Below are positions 61,463 to 64,000 of a DNA stretch of 64,000 nt, in pieces (within the stretch, counting starts at the first letter, position 1; the number at the start of each line of letters is the position of its first letter). The position numbers and the translations under genes are program-made. This DNA is from Corynebacterium sp. HMSC036D02. Lineage in GTDB: Bacteria; Actinomycetota; Actinomycetes; Mycobacteriales; Mycobacteriaceae. A model generated the notes under the pieces. The model did no database searches. It saw only the letters and a program-made list of their open reading frames with translations, and had not been told where the DNA came from. The stretch covers positions 1 to 64,000 of the forward strand of contig NZ_KV827648.1 of the NCBI RefSeq assembly GCF_001836165.1. The letters run 5' to 3'.

Positions 61463-62822
61463 GGGGATCGTCGCCAAGCGCCGCACGCACCTGCCCGCCA
61501 TCCGTGAGCGCCTGGCACACGTGGACCTCGCTGCTCTCCCACGCTCAGAACGTTCCTTCTACGATGCGCTCAACGGCACCAACCGTTTCATCATGGAGTG
61601 CAAGTCCGCCTCGCCATCGCTGGGGCTCATTCGGGAACACTATGAACCTGGGGCCATCGCTCGCATCTACTCGCGCTATGCGTCGGCTATCTCCGTCCTC
61701 TGCGAACCCGATCGCTTCGGTGGCGACTACGACCACATGCAGACCGTCGCACTGTCCACGCACCTGCCCGTGCTGTGCAAGGACTTCATCATTGATCCGA
61801 TCCAGGTCTACGCCGCGCGCTATTTCGGCGCCGACGCCATTCTGCTCATGATGTCCATCGTCGATGACGAGACTTACGCGGAGCTCAAGCAGCTGGCGGA
61901 TTCCCTCGGGCTCGATGTCCTTACCGAGGCAATCACCGAGGAGGAAGTCGCCCGCACCACCGCATTTGGTATCGACGTCATCGGAATTAATAACCGCAAC
62001 CTCCACGACCTCAGCATCGATCTCACTCGCTCCGAACGCCTTTCGCACCACGTCCCGTCTGGCAAGGTCATCGTCTCGGAGTCCGGTATCCGCGACAACC
62101 AAACCGTTCGCCGCCTGGGTTCTCACGCCAATGCCTTTCTCGTTGGCTCGCAGCTCACCGGCACACCTGACATCGACCGCGCCGCCCGCGAGCTTGCCTA
62201 TGGCCACAACAAGGTCTGCGGCCTCACTACGTGGTCTGCGGCCCAGGCCGCCCGCGCCGCCGGCGCGATCTACGGTGGTCTCATCTTCGAAGAGGCATCG
62301 CCGCGCAATGTTTCACGTGAAACCGCGCTCGATATCATCGCTCATGAGCCCGACCTTAACTATGTCGCGGTCTCACGCCGCACTACCGGTTGGGAGGACC
62401 TGGCCATCGATGGCATCTCTGCCTTGCAGATCCACGCACCTTACCAGGGGAGCACAGAGGCCGAGCTCGAACTCATCGAGTCCGTACGCGCAGCAGCGGG
62501 GGAGCGCCAGGTGTGGCGCGCCATCGACATGACGGCACCCCACGGCCCGGCCCTCGCTTCCGCGCTTGCCGACGCCGTCGACTTCCTCATCCTCGACTCC
62601 GGCACCGGGGGCACCGGCACCTCCTTCGACTGGACGTCTGTCCCGGACGAGGTCAAGGCAAAGTCACTTCTCGCTGGGGGCCTGAATCCAGAGAACCTCA
62701 CCGAGGCTCTTCGCGTCGGCACCGCCGGATTGGACATTAACTCAGGAGTCGAAGTCAACGGTCGAAAGGACAGTGCGCTCATCGCCCAGGCCTTCCATAC
62801 TATTCGTCACTTTACGTATTAA
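61440..62822 (+). CDS. trpCF: Bifunctional indole-3-glycerol-phosphate synthase / PRA isomerase
   Basis: 460 residues. The N-terminal TrpC half has FIMECKSASPSLGLIR, SVLCEPDRFGGDYDHM, VLCKDFIIDPIQVYAARYFGADA and VIGINNRNLHDLSIDL. From about residue 256 the TrpF half reads NKVCGLTTWSAAQAARAAGA, YVAVSRRTTG, FLILDSGTGGTGTSFDW and LAGGLNPENLTEALR. Both steps between phosphoribosylanthranilate and indole-glycerol phosphate are on one chain, as in other corynebacteria. A perfect parS site lies within the coding sequence at 62310-62323. Confidence 0.96.
   Translation: MALPTVLEGIVAKRRTHLPAIRERLAHVDLAALPRSERSFYDALNGTNRFIMECKSASPSLGLIREHYEPGAIARIYSRYASAISVLCEPDRFGGDYDHMQTVALSTHLPVLCKDFIIDPIQVYAARYFGADAILLMMSIVDDETYAELKQLADSLGLDVLTEAITEEEVARTTAFGIDVIGINNRNLHDLSIDLTRSERLSHHVPSGKVIVSESGIRDNQTVRRLGSHANAFLVGSQLTGTPDIDRAARELAYGHNKVCGLTTWSAAQAARAAGAIYGGLIFEEASPRNVSRETALDIIAHEPDLNYVAVSRRTTGWEDLAIDGISALQIHAPYQGSTEAELELIESVRAAAGERQVWRAIDMTAPHGPALASALADAVDFLILDSGTGGTGTSFDWTSVPDEVKAKSLLAGGLNPENLTEALRVGTAGLDINSGVEVNGRKDSALIAQAFHTIRHFTY
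62310..62323. other. parS-type centromere site inside trpCF
   Basis: GTTTCACGTGAAAC lies within the trpCF gene, between the two enzyme domains, where it encodes part of a linker (NVSRETA). A perfect palindrome kept inside a coding sequence argues for selection on the DNA. Confidence 0.85.
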
Positions 62823-62867
62823 TTCCCAACCCGAGCCCTAGCAACAGCCCGAGACAAAAGGACAATC

Positions 62868-64000
62868 ATGACCAACGATCAGAACACCAGGGAGACCATT
62901 CTTCCCGCCTACTTCGGTGAGTTTGGCGGACAATTTGTTCCCGAATCACTCATTCCAGCACTCGACCAGCTCGAGCAAGCCTTTGTCGACGCCCAGAATG
63001 ATCCGGCCTTCCGCGAGGAACTTGCCGGCTACCTACGGGACTATCTGGGCCGCCCTACGCCTCTCACCGAAGCGACCAAGCTTGGCGGAAAGGCACGCAT
63101 CTTCCTTAAGCGTGAGGACCTCGTGCACGGCGGCGCTCACAAGACCAACCAGGTAGTCGGCCAAGCGCTCTTGGCCAAGCGAATGGGCAAGACCCGTATT
63201 ATCGCGGAGACCGGCGCCGGCCAGCATGGCACGGCGACCGCCCTCGCTTGTGCGCTGCTTGACCTCGACTGCGTGATCTACATGGGCGCAAAGGATGTCG
63301 AGAGGCAGCAGCCCAATGTCTACCGCATGGAACTCATGGGCGCCAAGGTGGTGCCCGTGGATTCCGGCTCAGGAACCCTCAAGGATGCTGTCAACGAAGC
63401 TCTCCGTGACTGGACCGCGACGTTCCACGAGTCTCACTACCTCCTAGGCACCGCGGCCGGCCCTCACCCCTTCCCGACGATTGTTCGAGAATTCCACAAA
63501 GTCATTTCTGAAGAAGCCAAGGCCCAAATGCTGGAGCGCACTGGCGGGCTCCCCGACGTGGTCGTCGCCTGCGTCGGCGGCGGCTCCAATGCCATTGGCA
63601 TGTTTGCGGATTTCATCGACGAGGAATCAGTCGAACTCGTCGGTGCCGAGCCTGGGGGAGAGGGCCTAGACTCCGGCCACCATGGCGCCACGATCAACAA
63701 CGGCACCATTGGCATCCTCCACGGTGCCCGCTCCTACCTCATGCGCAATGCTGACGGGCAAGTTGAGGAATCCTATTCTATTTCTGCCGGCCTCGACTAC
63801 CCGGGTGTAGGCCCACAACACGCCCACCTCGCACAGACCGGCCGAGCCACTTATGTCGGCATCACCGACGCCGAAGCACTCGAAGCCTTCCAGATTCTCA
63901 GCCGCCGGGAGGGCATCATCCCAGCTCTCGAATCCTCGCATGCCCTTGCCTATGCACTCAAGCGCAAAGATGAGGACATCACCATTCTCGTTTCCCTTTC
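62868..64000 (+). CDS. trpB: Tryptophan synthase beta chain, partial
   Basis: The ATG at 62868 opens a frame that runs past the window end, showing 377 residues of a normal ~400-420. Visible are [35 protein letters not shown] with the pyridoxal-binding Lys, [27 protein letters not shown] and [10 protein letters not shown]. It joins indole with serine. trpA would follow outside the window. A 45-base gap separates it from trpCF. Confidence 0.96.
   Translation, partial: MTNDQNTRETILPAYFGEFGGQFVPESLIPALDQLEQAFVDAQNDPAFREELAGYLRDYLGRPTPLTEATKLGGKARIFLKREDLVHGGAHKTNQVVGQALLAKRMGKTRIIAETGAGQHGTATALACALLDLDCVIYMGAKDVERQQPNVYRMELMGAKVVPVDSGSGTLKDAVNEALRDWTATFHESHYLLGTAAGPHPFPTIVREFHKVISEEAKAQMLERTGGLPDVVVACVGGGSNAIGMFADFIDEESVELVGAEPGGEGLDSGHHGATINNGTIGILHGARSYLMRNADGQVEESYSISAGLDYPGVGPQHAHLAQTGRATYVGITDAEALEAFQILSRREGIIPALESSHALAYALKRKDEDITILVSL

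Noticed and set aside
1..64000. Integrase, tRNA attachment site or insertion sequence marking the island
   Set aside because: I looked for tyrosine recombinase, transposase and tRNA signatures and found none that I can support.

Overview
The window looks like a near-origin segment of a Corynebacterium chromosome. The evidence is the leuS ... trp gene context, a trp leader peptide, actinobacterial CmtR/CtpG proteins, secreted proteins with Pro/Thr-rich stalks, and three perfect parS-type palindromes (GTTTCACGTGAAAC) at 46635, 55193 and 62310, plus a one-mismatch copy at 55085. Species cannot be fixed from sequence reading alone.

Layout. (1) 1-14.1 kb: a fragment of a foreign hsdR, leuS, and a type I restriction system split in two. 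hsdR lies next to leuS; hsdM-hsdS-mrr form a translationally coupled operon 3 kb away. Between them sit an orphan Phd-type antitoxin with a truncated VapC, an excisionase-type HTH gene and a cell-surface protein. (2) 14.1-23.5 kb: YjdM zinc-ribbon protein, a CueP-like lipoprotein, a frameshifted secreted alkaline phosphatase, an HTH-Fic operon sharing an operator array with a divergent 846-residue protein of unknown function, a MOSC protein, and an AlbA/Schlafen-type ATPase-like regulator preceded by helically phased TCATTGA boxes. (3) 23.6-29.9 kb: a graveyard of toxin-like genes (broken Fic, deleted HigB beside an intact HigA, frameshifted zeta with an intact partner), a 5'-truncated glycolipid-binding gene, arfB, and an intact CmtR-CtpG metal-efflux pair. 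(4) 29.9-32.4 kb: an aldehyde dehydrogenase and a divergent AraC regulator. (5) 32.9-42.3 kb: a complete type I-G (formerly I-U) CRISPR-Cas locus: csb1/cas7, csb2, cas3 with a C-terminal HD domain, csb3, a cas4-cas1 fusion, cas2, leader, and a 13-repeat array whose repeat folds into an 8-bp stem with a UUCG loop. (6) 42.3-43.5 kb: decayed sequence. (7) 43.5-55.1 kb: a homoprotocatechuate (3,4-dihydroxyphenylacetate) meta-cleavage cluster with a MobA-like flavin hydroxylase, an MHS-family transporter, a GntR regulator and an unusual FAH-RraA fusion. (8) 55.2-64 kb: a TrpXYZ-type ABC transporter divergent from the attenuated trp operon, trpL-E-G-D-CF-B (trpB runs off the window).

How it fits together: the ends (leuS and trp) look like conserved core genes. 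The middle looks like an accessory hotspot holding layered DNA defence (type I restriction, Mrr, CRISPR I-G, AlbA-type and Fic modules) and many decaying toxin-antitoxin units. The catabolic cluster would convert a hydroxyphenylacetate to pyruvate and succinate. I found no tRNA, rRNA, intact insertion sequence or integrase gene.
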